Part shown: positions 9,746-18,049 of the stretch, piece by piece
Layout: each line of letters opens with the position of its first letter
How positions within the stretch are numbered: the stretch's first letter is position 1
Made by a program: the position numbers and the translations under genes
Notes under the pieces: generated by a model
What the model saw: the letters and a program-made list of their open reading frames with translations, nothing else
Database searches by the model: none
What the model was told of the DNA's origin: nothing
From: Candidatus Obscuribacterales bacterium
GTDB taxonomy: Bacteria > Cyanobacteriota > Vampirovibrionia > Obscuribacterales > Obscuribacteraceae
Direction of reading: 5' to 3'
NCBI GenBank assembly: GCA_019745505.1
Contig: JAIETE010000250.1
Coordinates: 1 to 33,950 of the forward strand
Length of the DNA: 33,950 bases

Positions 9746-10057
9746 TTAGCCGATTACTGCGAGTATGTCGCGCTCAGCAAGAATCAAGTATTCGACGCCG
9801 TCGATTTTGACTTCGGTGCCCGAGTACTTAGCGAAAAGAACTTTGTCGCCGACTTTTACTTCCATCGGTTTACGACCACCCTTTTCGTCCAGAGCGCCGG
9901 CGCCTACAGCCAGGATTTCGCCTTGCTGGGGCTTTTCTTTAGCCGTGTCAGGCAGGACTATTCCACCCGCTGTTTTCTCTTCAGCTTCAAGCTTCTTGAC
10001 CACAACGCGGTCTGCCAGCGGTTTCAATTGAACCTTCAATTGAGATGCAGTGCCCAA
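9746..10057 (-). CDS. groES: 10-kDa co-chaperonin GroES
   Basis: 103 residues, normal for the family. It caps the GroEL ring and drives release of folded substrate. It has the N-terminal [12 protein letters not shown] strand, the mobile-loop region ([18 protein letters not shown], about residues 26-43) and the C-terminal [11 protein letters not shown] segment. The start is TTG at 10057, with a perfect AGGAGG 8 bases upstream. The next in-frame candidate is another TTG six codons in, which would give the classical [13 protein letters not shown]-terminus. No ATG is available. It is the first gene of the groES-groEL operon. Confidence 0.97.
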   Translation of the reverse strand: MGTASQLKVQLKPLADRVVVKKLEAEEKTAGGIVLPDTAKEKPQQGEILAVGAGALDEKGGRKPMEVKVGDKVLFAKYSGTEVKIDGVEYLILAERDILAVIG

Positions 10058-10065
10058 TGGTATAT

Positions 10066-10071
10066 CCTCCT
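10066..10071 (-). promoter_or_regulatory. perfect Shine-Dalgarno that sets the groES TTG start
   Basis: AGGAGG on the minus strand, 8 bases before TTG at 10057. Its quality is what makes the non-ATG start convincing. Confidence 0.85.
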
Positions 10072-10080
10072 AATCGCGAG

Positions 10081-10103
10081 TAAACACTCACTTAGTGTGC
10101 TCA
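10081..10103 (-). promoter_or_regulatory. CIRCE-like operator with a short spacer
   Basis: TAAACACTC and GTGTGCTCA each match 7 of 9 positions of the CIRCE half-sites TTAGCACTC and GAGTGCTAA, but are separated by 5 bases rather than 9. It lies about ten bases before the groES ribosome binding site, where HrcA operators usually sit. Whether HrcA binds is not shown. Confidence 0.45.
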
Positions 10104-10388
10104 AAAGGGTTGTCACGCACTTCTCAGAGAGAAGCACATACACCCTTGCTACTTGGAAGTTTAACTATGGGATCAAGCCCGGTTCCCGGTTTTGCTCTTT
10201 TCTTAATCTTTTCTCCGAGCTCGCTGCGCCCGTCCGGCAGGCTGCTCATCCGGCTGTGCGGGGCCGCTCGGCTGATGGTTACTGCCAGAACCGCAATTAC
10301 AAAAGTAGATGATCACGCGCGCGACATCATACGGCCAGGCGAATCATCGCATCGCCAAAGAGCTACATTCAAAGAGGTAGTTTTACCC
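10104..10388. other. intergenic stretch between the GGDEF gene and groES
   Basis: 285 bases without a convincing gene. It should hold the groES promoter (minus strand), but I could not assign -35 and -10 boxes with confidence. A CCGGG direct repeat is present near 10178-10189. Confidence 0.4.
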
Positions 10389-12068
10389 CTATTGCTCGCC
10401 TTGCCCTTTCTTCTTCACCAGTTGAGGCTGCTTGGTCATCCAAGAGGCGTATTCAGGAGCTACCGTCAATCGGCTCTGCAAGCGTGATTGGCGTTCGTTG
10501 ACCACTGACATTTTCGCCTGATTGGCGATCTCTTCCCATGGAATCGGTCCGCTGGCCACATAGGTGCCAGTCTCCGCTTCCTTAATGCGGTCACGACCTT
10601 CGTATTTGGCGATGTCCAGAGCCTGCTCTGCGCACTTCGTCAACTCCTGAGGATTCTCGGAATTGCCCGGATATGTAGATACGCCGATAGAGACTGTAAT
10701 CGTGCCGACACCAGGAGCGGTCGCATTGCGAATGGTTTGCCTTAAACGCTCGGCAACTTCGCCGGCGCTGCTTCTCGGTGTTTCCGGAAGGATAACGGCG
10801 AACTCTTCTCCGCCATAGCGGCAGGCAATATCTATATCGCGCAGCGCGTTTTTGATTACCTTAGCAACGTGTTTGATTGCCTCGTCACCTTTGTCCTGGC
10901 CGAGGTGATCATTGACCTGGGCGAAGTGGTCGAGGTCGATGAGGAGCAGGCCGAATTCATGCTTGTGCCTGCCCGCGCGCTCGGTTTCTTTGGCGAGAGA
11001 CTCTTCAAAATGGCGGCGATTATAGAGCCCGGTGTGGGCATCCAAAATCGATTGAGAAGCGGTTGACTCGTGAGTCAAGGCGACGTGCATGGCGGTCGCT
11101 ACCTGACTGGTCAGCGATTCCAGCAAGTCGATCTGCTCGCGATGGAAAGCTCTGGAATCGGTCGAGAAGACCTCCAGAACTCCCACTGGTTGACCGTCGT
11201 AAACCATCGGCAAGGCGACTACGGACATAAAAGGAGCGCCGCCCATCGCACGGGGCAAGCCAAAAGGCTCGCGTGCACCGTCTCCGATATATTCAGTCTT
11301 GCCGCTGCGAATGCAGTTGCCGGCGATTGTGTTTTGGCTGCCCAACTCAAAGTCGCCCAGGCTGCTGCCGTCCAGACCTTTGAAGGCCGCCAGGTGGAAA
11401 CCCTGTTTGTTGGAATCGAGCAAGAGAATGGCGCAGGTGGTCGTGTTGCCAAGGATGAGCGCCGTATCGGCGGCTATTTGCAGTACGTCGCCAACTTCCA
11501 AAACGCTGCCGGAAAGTGCGCAGGACGTCTTGTACAACGTGCTCAGCCTCTCTCTTTCGTACTCGCTGCGCCCAAACAGGATGGAATTGGCGATGGCCAG
11601 CGCCACGATGTCGGCGATGTCCTTGAGGAAATCGATGTAGTTGAGGAAGGTTTGATTGTGGACTTCGATTAGAACGCCACCGACGAGCAGATTCGCCGAA
11701 ATGAGGGGCAGAGCGATCTGACCGTTGCTGCCTTCCCGGCGCATGATCTGATTGCTTATCTCCGGGGCCTGCTGAATGTTTTGAACACCAATGGGAGTGC
11801 GCTTCTGGACTACATACTTGAGTAAGCTTTCAGCCGAGAAAGGCAGAACCTTCATTTGCTCGAGCGAGGCATCGGAATAACCCTTCGCCGCCATTAGTTT
11901 TAGCGCAAGACTCTCATTATCGGAAAGAAAAATCGCCACCTTGGCGCCGCCCAGTAGTTCGGCAAATTGCAAGACTGCTGCATCCAGCACATCTTTCAAT
12001 CGCAACGACGCCAACAAAGCCTTCTGCATGTTGACCATACGCGGCAGAAGGTTGGTTTCAGTGGTCAT
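10389..12068 (-). CDS. diguanylate cyclase with two GAF domains
   Basis: 559 residues, ATG start with GGGGAG upstream. It makes the second messenger cyclic di-GMP from two GTP. Two GAF-type sensor domains occupy about residues 15-165 and 175-330. The GGDEF domain is at about 340-500, with metal site D380 (IDLDHF), the active-site loop GGEEF at 419-423, and an intact inhibitory I-site R410xxD413 five residues before it, so product feedback is expected. There is no signal peptide or membrane segment, so it is a cytoplasmic sensor with unknown ligand. The C-terminal 55 residues are polar and basic. It is transcribed toward groES but 331 bases away, so probably on its own. Confidence 0.93.
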   Translation of the reverse strand: MTTETNLLPRMVNMQKALLASLRLKDVLDAAVLQFAELLGGAKVAIFLSDNESLALKLMAAKGYSDASLEQMKVLPFSAESLLKYVVQKRTPIGVQNIQQAPEISNQIMRREGSNGQIALPLISANLLVGGVLIEVHNQTFLNYIDFLKDIADIVALAIANSILFGRSEYERERLSTLYKTSCALSGSVLEVGDVLQIAADTALILGNTTTCAILLLDSNKQGFHLAAFKGLDGSSLGDFELGSQNTIAGNCIRSGKTEYIGDGAREPFGLPRAMGGAPFMSVVALPMVYDGQPVGVLEVFSTDSRAFHREQIDLLESLTSQVATAMHVALTHESTASQSILDAHTGLYNRRHFEESLAKETERAGRHKHEFGLLLIDLDHFAQVNDHLGQDKGDEAIKHVAKVIKNALRDIDIACRYGGEEFAVILPETPRSSAGEVAERLRQTIRNATAPGVGTITVSIGVSTYPGNSENPQELTKCAEQALDIAKYEGRDRIKEAETGTYVASGPIPWEEIANQAKMSVVNERQSRLQSRLTVAPEYASWMTKQPQLVKKKGQGEQ

Positions 12069-12310
12069 TTACTCTCCCCTTTATGAACGCACGCCCCAAA
12101 GCACTTATATAGGGATGCTACCCAGTTTTGGCATTATGCCCCGAATAGTTACACGTATTTACCATAAACCAAGGCCTTAAATTGCTATTTTATGTTCGAT
12201 TTGGACTTTTACTTTTCGTGCAGTAACAAATTCCACCTGACATTCATTACTGGCGAACATTTCGGACAAACTAAGCCATAATTGGCGCGACCTTTGGAGA
12301 AGCCAGATAA

Positions 12311-12661
12311 GTGAGTGAGAATAGAGAACCTAATTGCATTTTTTGCAAAATCGTAGCCGGCGAAATACCAGCAAAATTGGTGGCTGAAGACGAGCATTTG
12401 ATTGCTTTTCGCGATATCAATGCGCAGGCGCCGACCCATATTCTCGTGATTCCGCGCAAACATGCGAAAAACCTATTGGAAGTTGCAGATACTTCACTGG
12501 TCGGACATCTATTTTCTAAAGCCGGTGAGATCGCTGTGAAAGAGCAGTTGCAGAACGGTTTTCGTCTGATCGTAAATACTGGCGATGACGGCGGACAAAC
12601 AGTTCACCACTTGCATATTCATATTTTGGGTGGGCGGGCGATGAGCTGGCCGCCAGGCTAG
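12311..12661 (+). CDS. HIT-family nucleotide phosphohydrolase (HinT-like)
   Basis: 116 residues, normal for HinT proteins, which hydrolyse purine nucleoside phosphoramidates and related AMP-lysine bonds. The N-terminal CIFCKIVAGEIPAKLV segment and the C-terminal histidine triad HHLHIHILGGR with G and W following are diagnostic; the middle histidine is the nucleophile. The start is GTG at 12311, with GGAGA about 10 bases upstream. No ATG lies at a sensible place. It is divergent from the diguanylate cyclase with 242 AT-rich bases between them. The symbol hinT would fit, but the sub-family is not proved. Confidence 0.95.
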   Translation: MSENREPNCIFCKIVAGEIPAKLVAEDEHLIAFRDINAQAPTHILVIPRKHAKNLLEVADTSLVGHLFSKAGEIAVKEQLQNGFRLIVNTGDDGGQTVHHLHIHILGGRAMSWPPG

Positions 12662-12855
12662 TATTACGCTGTGGCATCACTCGAAAGTGTTATCCCACGC
12701 CGATTTTGTAGTGTAATGACAAAATAGACCCGGTTTCGGTTGCTTGGGAACTGGGTATTACTTAATTGCAGGGGCATCACAGCTGATGCGATCCCTGCAA
12801 AGGAAAATCAACGGGAATTTGTCCCAGTTGGCTCGCTTCTACGGGGAACGCCTCT

Positions 12856-13065
12856 ATGGTCACTCAGCAGAATACAACAGAAACAGAACAAGTTCTCTGG
12901 ATGGCGGACTGCTATTCTCTCGCGAAGCGCTTTCCAAATCCGCACACCTGGCTCTCGTTGCTGCAGCCGGACGAACCGACCGACGCACACGATATCAATC
13001 CCTTCCACTATTGGTTGTGGATGGAAATTTGGAAGGCGGCTCAAACAGAGCAGAATGCAGCATAG
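12856..13065 (+). CDS. small Trp-rich hypothetical protein, 69 aa
   Basis: ATG start with a GGGGAACG segment upstream. The product has five tryptophans in a mixed sequence (such as LWMADCYSLAKRF and HYWLWMEIWKAA), and its composition looks more natural than the overlapping frames at the same place. I do not recognise the family. A hairpin with a T-run follows 36 bases after the stop, which supports an independent transcription unit. It may instead be non-coding; I hold it at moderate confidence. Confidence 0.5.
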   Translation: MVTQQNTTETEQVLWMADCYSLAKRFPNPHTWLSLLQPDEPTDAHDINPFHYWLWMEIWKAAQTEQNAA

Positions 13066-13101
13066 TCAGTAGCCACCTGAGTTACCGATTCTAAGTTCGC
13101 A

Positions 13102-13130
13102 GGGGCGCATTACATGCGTCCCTTTTTCTT
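13102..13130 (+). terminator. palindromic repeat copy 5 acting as terminator
   Basis: GGGGCGCAT and ATGCGTCCC pair (one G-U) around TAC and are followed by TTTTTCTTT. The same sequence family occurs elsewhere as a repeat, but here the T-run makes it a plausible intrinsic terminator for the small gene upstream. Confidence 0.65.
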
Positions 13131-13135
13131 TAAGT

Positions 13136-13153
13136 GGCGCATGCAATGCAGCC
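13136..13153. repeat. palindromic repeat element, copy 6 (inverted)
   Basis: GGCGCAT and ATGCAGCC pair around GCA with one bulged A. It lies head to head with copy 5, 13 bases away, and just beyond the 3' end of the nucleotidyltransferase gene. Confidence 0.6.
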
Positions 13154-13173
13154 CTGCCACTACTTTTACTTCT

Positions 13174-14280
13174 TTATTTCACGCCGTTGGATGCGAGCTT
13201 TTTGGGTTCCACTTTCTGCGGAACAAGGGCTGCCCTATCGTGACTCGAATTCGGCTCTACTACAGTATTTCCAGCCACAACGGTGTTTTGCAAACAACTG
13301 CCCTTGCCGATTTTGGCATTTGCCCAGACGAGACAATCGGTCAGAGAAGCACCTTCTTCCACGACGCAATTGTCGCCCAAAACCACATGCCCGGAGAGTT
13401 TTGCGTCCGCGGCAATCTGGCAATTTTTTCCTGTCATCAAAATTGCGTCAATTTTTGCGCTCTGGCTTATCGTTGTTCCCTCGCCTACAACACGCCCAAT
13501 AACAGGCTCTGCAGCCGACTTGCCGTTTGACGATTGCGCCTCGGAAACACAACCATGCAGTTTCACGACACCATCGAGCGCGTCGAAATTCGATTCTAGA
13601 TATTGAGGGATCGCACCGACGTCGGACCAATAGGTTCCTTTCGCCATCTCGATTCCCAATACAGGCAAGCCTTTTGCGACTAGTTGCGGGAACAATTGTC
13701 TGCCAAAACCAAATTCACCGGTAGCCGGAATGTGTGAAAAAACTTCCGGCTCCAGAATATATATGCCGGTAGATGCCAGATCGGAAAGAGCGTCTTCCAC
13801 TTTCGGCTTCTCTTGAAACCCTGTGATGAAGCCCTGTTCGTTCTGAACGACTATGCCAAAACGTGTTACATCATCAACCCGCTTCACGGCAATCGAAGCG
13901 AGAGCTTTTTTGTCCTTATGCTCCTTGATGATATTCGTCAGATCGGCATCGGTGAGCAAATCGCCCATCACGACTATGAATGTGCCGTCACTCAGGTGCT
14001 CTTTCATCGAGCGGACACCGCCGGCATCGCCTGAAAGCTGTTCTTCATATCGACAAGTCAGCTTCATGCCTAGCTGTGCGCCGTCGCCGAAATACTCGGT
14101 GATCTTGTGCGGCAAATAGTGCAAGTTTGCATAGACTTCCGTGATGCCGTGCGCTTTAAGAAGGCGCATCATGTGCTCCATAACTGGCACATTGGCGATC
14201 GGCACAAGCGGTTTGGGAACCTGAGTAGTCAAAGGCTCGAGGCGAGAACCCACGCCTGCCGCCAGCAGCATTGCCTTCAA
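13174..14280 (-). CDS. sugar-1-phosphate nucleotidyltransferase with left-handed beta-helix
   Basis: 368 residues. The N-terminal domain (about 1-235) has the nucleotidyltransferase signature MLLAAGVGSRLEPLT followed by PKPLVPI, the metal aspartate segment VVMGDLLTDADL and the sugar-site FGFGRQLFPQL/GTYWSDVG region. Residues about 260-345 carry imperfect hexapeptide repeats typical of a left-handed beta-helix. The closest type is mannose-1-phosphate guanylyltransferase or a related NDP-sugar pyrophosphorylase that supplies activated sugar for glycans; the exact nucleotide and sugar cannot be read. The start is TTG at 14280 (AGGT upstream); an ATG three codons in is the alternative. An operator-like palindrome lies 67-92 bases upstream. 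Confidence 0.88.
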   Translation of the reverse strand: MKAMLLAAGVGSRLEPLTTQVPKPLVPIANVPVMEHMMRLLKAHGITEVYANLHYLPHKITEYFGDGAQLGMKLTCRYEEQLSGDAGGVRSMKEHLSDGTFIVVMGDLLTDADLTNIIKEHKDKKALASIAVKRVDDVTRFGIVVQNEQGFITGFQEKPKVEDALSDLASTGIYILEPEVFSHIPATGEFGFGRQLFPQLVAKGLPVLGIEMAKGTYWSDVGAIPQYLESNFDALDGVVKLHGCVSEAQSSNGKSAAEPVIGRVVGEGTTISQSAKIDAILMTGKNCQIAADAKLSGHVVLGDNCVVEEGASLTDCLVWANAKIGKGSCLQNTVVAGNTVVEPNSSHDRAALVPQKVEPKKLASNGVK

Positions 14281-14326
14281 CTAAACCTGACCTGCATCAG
14301 CAAGCCCTCCCACAAGAGTAGAACCT

Positions 14327-14372
14327 GGTAAACCCCAATAGTCTACAGGTAAACAGTAGCTCTTGTTTACCT
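14327..14372 (-). promoter_or_regulatory. operator-like palindrome and half-site before the nucleotidyltransferase gene
   Basis: AGGTAAACA (14347-14355) and TGTTTACCT (14364-14372) form a perfect 9-bp inverted repeat with an 8-base spacer. A third GGTAAAC copy stands at 14327-14333. No T-run follows on either strand, so a transcription-factor site is more likely than a terminator. The factor is unknown. Confidence 0.5.
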
Positions 14373-14511
14373 CCTGCGACCTTTGCGTACTCTCAAATTC
14401 CAGCAAATAGCGCCGGCCGCGGAGTTTCTCTGACGGTGAAATTCAGTTCAGCAAGGATGCGCCTCGACTTAGCTTGCAAGACTTACATACAGGCTTTGTT
14501 TCAAACAAAAC

Positions 14512-15972
14512 TCAAATGTGCAGATCGGGAGCTGCAAGAGTGGTCATATCGTCCTCGACGAGCAGGCGCGCACTTTGCACCCTCTCTTTTATTTTTCTGG
14601 CGATATCGAGAGCCAACCATTCATTGCCATGGCTGGTCGTTTGCTCCATTTCGGAATTGGCAATTGCATCGTATATATCTGAATCGAAAGCCATCGAGAA
14701 TTGAGTCCACTCATTGAGAGTCATATCGGAAGGCGATTTGCGTCTTTGCTTGCAGTATTCGACAAGCTCTTCGACTGCTCTTTCGGCTTTCTTTCTGTCA
14801 ACGCCGCGATCTACAAGAAATTGAATCGCCGACTCACCGGAAACAATGACCGGGTTGGAAGCATCTTTCAGCGCATCGATGTCGAACTCGAGATTGGGCA
14901 AATAGGCGATCAATAAATCGATCAGGAAATTGATGTTGTCGGAAATATCGATAGCTGCAGGCACACATTCTTCAAAGTCCTGGCTGTAATTTATGGAAAG
15001 TCCTTTCATCGCCGAAAGGGTTTCTTGCATATCACCGAAAACGGCAGCCGGTCTCGTGCGAAGCACTGCCAGCACTTCCTGGTTGCGCTTCTGGGAAACT
15101 TCTTGATCGTAAAAATTGAAAGGTCTTGTCTGGCGGACAAAGCCGAACTCCTGCGTGGACCAGGTCATCAGGTCGGAGGACAATTGCGAGATATGCACGC
15201 TCAGGATTGAGGCGAATGCAGCAAACTCGAGAAGATAATCGCGATCGGTTGTGGCGTCCAGACCATTCTCCAAAATCGTGTAAAAGCCGAGATACTGCCC
15301 CATTTTCTGGCGATCGACGACTTTTCCGTTGGAGAGTTGCACGTTTTCGGAAAGAGGCAACGTGTCGAGTTTTTTGCGAATCTCCTCCAGACGTTTGAAA
15401 TCACGCGCAAAACGCAACTCGTAAGTCAGCCAGAAGTCGGCAACCATAATCGAGCGTGACTTCTTCAAATGCACGTAGGTCGGCAGATGAATTTCTGCAT
15501 GTTGATCGGCAAGATGCAATAGACAGAGTCGCAATTTTGCAATGCCCTCTGCGGTCGCCAGGGCAGTATCACGCATCCAAAGGCGTGTGTCGACGGAGAG
15601 CTGTTCGCGAGGAGTGCTGAACAGCCTCACAGCGCCCGCATTAACGCCAAACTCTTCACTCAGATGCCTTTCTACGGACGAGAGTACGTCCTCGTCTTTT
15701 TTGTCGAGGATATTCTCTCCGGCATCTACGCGTTTTCTTAGCTCGCCCACGGCATGAGCGAGCTGCGATGCGATGTCCGAATCAATCAGCGAACAGTCGC
15801 CCAGCATACGCAAGTGCGCCTGGGTGGACTGGAGCGTGAACGGAAGCAGCATTGCTTCGATGCGTGGACTTTGCCACAGGCGGCGCGCATTCGGCAACTG
15901 CAAAGGATCATCTGCAGAACCGTTATTGCGAGCTTTCGCTCTCTCATCTCTTATGTCTTGTTCCTGCCTCAT
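14512..15972 (-). CDS. argininosuccinate-lyase-fold protein lacking catalytic motifs
   Basis: 486 residues, close to argininosuccinate lyase (about 460). Order and spacing match that family: the N-terminal LLPFTLQSTQAHLRML segment, KDEDVLSSVERHL in place of the usual ED.H...E..L, TRLWMRD at 129-135, PTYVHLKKS at 164-172 (H168 retained), and MKGLSINYSQDFEE like the KGLPLAYNKDMQE segment. However, the RSRND substrate motif reads STPREQ (119-124), and the mobile GSSxMPQKKNP loop reads NFYDQEVSQKRNQ (286-298), keeping only K and N and losing the catalytic serine. A true lyase reaction is therefore doubtful; it may be a pseudoenzyme or act on another substrate. The ATG at 15972 has no strong ribosome binding site. 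Confidence 0.85.
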   Translation of the reverse strand: MRQEQDIRDERAKARNNGSADDPLQLPNARRLWQSPRIEAMLLPFTLQSTQAHLRMLGDCSLIDSDIASQLAHAVGELRKRVDAGENILDKKDEDVLSSVERHLSEEFGVNAGAVRLFSTPREQLSVDTRLWMRDTALATAEGIAKLRLCLLHLADQHAEIHLPTYVHLKKSRSIMVADFWLTYELRFARDFKRLEEIRKKLDTLPLSENVQLSNGKVVDRQKMGQYLGFYTILENGLDATTDRDYLLEFAAFASILSVHISQLSSDLMTWSTQEFGFVRQTRPFNFYDQEVSQKRNQEVLAVLRTRPAAVFGDMQETLSAMKGLSINYSQDFEECVPAAIDISDNINFLIDLLIAYLPNLEFDIDALKDASNPVIVSGESAIQFLVDRGVDRKKAERAVEELVEYCKQRRKSPSDMTLNEWTQFSMAFDSDIYDAIANSEMEQTTSHGNEWLALDIARKIKERVQSARLLVEDDMTTLAAPDLHI

Positions 15973-16059
15973 GAAATCGGGTCCGAAAGTCCATCTAGAT
16001 TGACGTTCTATTTAAACCGAAATCGGACGAAATATCGACTTCAAAGGCAAAAGACGGAG

Positions 16060-16200
16060 CTATTTGCGTGCGGTTTCGACTTTTCTCTTAGACTTTTCGA
16101 TCTGCTTCTGATAGCGACTGAGTTCTTGCTTGTAACGCTTTTGAACTTCTTGAAAATTCTTGCTCGTCGAGCTGGGACTGGTTTTGTATTCTCTTTCCAT
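16060..16200 (-). CDS. small basic coiled-coil protein, 46 aa
   Basis: A short frame from ATG at 16200 to TAG at 16060. The protein begins MEREYKTSPSSTSKNF, continues as a Lys/Gln/Arg-rich helix with heptad-like spacing (QEVQKRYKQELSRYQKQ) and ends KVETARK. The purine run AGAAGAAG directly before ATG could be the ribosome binding site, though it is close. It lies 87 bases upstream of the argininosuccinate-lyase-like gene on the same strand and may be co-transcribed with it from the promoter at 16492-16518. The family is not recognised; the basic charge would suit nucleic-acid or ribosome binding, which is a guess. Confidence 0.5.
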   Translation of the reverse strand: MEREYKTSPSSTSKNFQEVQKRYKQELSRYQKQIEKSKRKVETARK

Positions 16201-16251
16201 CTTCTTCTAATCTCTATTTTTTAAAATCTTGGTGTCAAAAGCTAAATTGAT

Positions 16252-16342
16252 CAAGATTCGTGTTGGTCTGACGCGGATTCCGCGAGCCCCACTGCATGTT
16301 TTTGAACTTTCGGATTACTAACGGTTTCAAACGTCAATCTTG
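16252..16342 (-). other. 91-nt stem-bounded element in a long leader
   Basis: CAAGATT and AATCTTG bound the element with a 7-bp stem. Inside is a perfect CGCGG-AAT-CCGCG hairpin. It lies between a good minus-strand promoter and the small basic gene, so it would be in a leader of about 285 bases or in a separate small RNA. The 400 bases from 16201 to 16600 contain no gene that I can support. Confidence 0.4.
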
Positions 16343-16491
16343 CGATTCAGAAGCAGCTTAGCTCTAAAGCTTTTCGTAATAGGACCGGTGAGCGTCGAAA
16401 TGGTTCCCGTGTGGTCATAGGTCCGAACGGCACACCGATTACCTGATGCTTGGCGCCTGCTTCGCCCGAACATCAAATACGTCTACACAAG

Positions 16492-16518
16492 ACTATAACA
16501 CGTTTTAATAAATGTCAA
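16492..16518 (-). promoter_or_regulatory. sigma-70-type promoter
   Basis: On the minus strand, a perfect -35 TTGACA (16513-16518) and a -10 TATAGT (16492-16497) with a 15-base spacer. The spacer is short, but both boxes are near consensus. It points into the leader of the small basic gene and lies just beyond the MFS gene stop. Confidence 0.6.
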
Positions 16519-16600
16519 AGCCTAAAGCTGATGGGTTTTTCCGAACACGAAAGAGGCGAATTCTTTATCCAAAGCTCAAGCCGGCTCGCTGTCAGGGTTC

Positions 16601-17905
16601 TCAGGCTGCGGCATCCGGCAATTTCATACTCAAGATGAATGCCACCGCCATTGCTACCGCACCGATGAAATAGGGACTGGACATGCCAAGATACTGGAAG
16701 GCAAATCCGCCCACCACCGGTCCTGCAATGCGTCCGAGAGTGGAGAGCGATTGACCGACGCCCAGCACGCCACCGGTCTTATCTTCGGGCGCCAACTTGG
16801 AAAGCAAGCTCTGATTGGCGGGATTGTTCAAACCACTGCCGACAGCCAGCAGAAAGAGAGCCGCTCCAAGCACATAGAGATTGGATGAAACGGGCGTGAG
16901 CACAAGACCCAATGCAACCATGACGCTGCCGATACCGATCAACTTCTTCTCGCCGTATTTCTTGTTGAGCCGGTGGATCATGCCGCCCTGGACAAAAACG
17001 ATAAGCAATCCGATGTAGAGGAACATCATCGTGTTTTCGAAGCTGCCGAAATTCAATTTCTTGGTGGTCAGCAAAACGATTGTCGCTTCCATGTTGGCGA
17101 AAGCGAAAGTAGCAATGAAAAAAATCAGCAGCGATGTACGCAGCTTGGGATCGCTGACAGTGTTGAAAAAGAAGTTCTTCTCTTTGGTGAAACGCTCGCT
17201 GCCTGCATTGCTGCGTTGCTGCGGTTCGGGCAGAAGGAAAAACGTGAGGACCAGATCAATGATGCTCAAGGAAGCGGCAACAAAGCCGATTGTCTGCAGG
17301 TTGAAGCCCATGCTCACGCAACCACCGCCGATGGCGGGTCCGAGCACAAAGCCCAGACCGAAGGCTGCTCCCACCAAGCCCATGCCTTTGGCGCGATTCT
17401 CTTTGGTGGTCACGTCGCTGACATAGGCCTGAGCGACGGCGATATTCGCGTTGCCGGCACCGGCAACAGCGCGAGAGACAAACAGCAGAGCGAGCGAGCC
17501 GGAAAAGCCCCAAATGAGATATCCAAGTGCCGAAGCGGCAAGGCTGAAGAGCAGAATGGGACGCCTGCCCACTTTGTCCGACATCCTGCCCCAGATTGGC
17601 GTGAAGAAGAACTGAAAGACCGAATAGGTTGCAATCACACAGCCGACCGCAAAATCATCGGCGTGCAGCTGTTGTGCATAAGTCGGCAGAACCGGAATGA
17701 TCAAACCGAAGCCGACCAGGTCTATGAACACAGTGAAGAAGATCAGCAGCAAAGCCGCCTTACCTGCCTTCTTTTGCTTGCCGTCGGCGCTTTGCGCCCC
17801 GGTCTCGGCGTCCTTGGACGCGGCGCTTTCCGGCGCTTGTGAATTAGCTTGATTCGGCTGTGCCCCAGGGTTCATAGATTTCGTGTTTGCCAATTTGATT
17901 TCCAA
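16601..17905 (-). CDS. MFS transporter, TetA-like drug/proton antiporter family
   Basis: Up to 434 residues. After a polar N-terminal tail (about residues 1-47, rich in Ala, Gln and Ser) there are about 12 membrane helices. Family marks are FIDLVGFGLIIPVLP in helix 1, motif A GRMSDKVGRRP between helices 2 and 3, and the motif C-like GLGFVLGPAIGGG in helix 5. These place it with the TetA/12-TM efflux group in the inner membrane. The substrate is unknown; sequence alone does not prove tetracycline transport. The frame opens at TTG (17905), with an in-frame ATG at 17875; neither has a strong ribosome binding site. It is divergent from the second kinase gene with 218 bases between them. Confidence 0.9.
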   Translation of the reverse strand: MEIKLANTKSMNPGAQPNQANSQAPESAASKDAETGAQSADGKQKKAGKAALLLIFFTVFIDLVGFGLIIPVLPTYAQQLHADDFAVGCVIATYSVFQFFFTPIWGRMSDKVGRRPILLFSLAASALGYLIWGFSGSLALLFVSRAVAGAGNANIAVAQAYVSDVTTKENRAKGMGLVGAAFGLGFVLGPAIGGGCVSMGFNLQTIGFVAASLSIIDLVLTFFLLPEPQQRSNAGSERFTKEKNFFFNTVSDPKLRTSLLIFFIATFAFANMEATIVLLTTKKLNFGSFENTMMFLYIGLLIVFVQGGMIHRLNKKYGEKKLIGIGSVMVALGLVLTPVSSNLYVLGAALFLLAVGSGLNNPANQSLLSKLAPEDKTGGVLGVGQSLSTLGRIAGPVVGGFAFQYLGMSSPYFIGAVAMAVAFILSMKLPDAAA

Positions 17906-18049
17906 TTTCTTGCTAGTAAATCGCGCGCGTCGTGTTCGCGCCTTCTGATAATCCGAAAGAACAAGTCATGATATTAAGACGAATTGCCATCTTAGGTTTG
18001 TGACCATGTATCTGTGGTAATTAAAAGTAATATAAGGGCTGCGTCCCTT

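Noticed and set aside
12740..13094. Two overlapping frames of 110 and 116 codons around the small Trp-rich gene
   Set aside because: They overlap each other and the 69-codon frame, which has the more natural composition and a better start.
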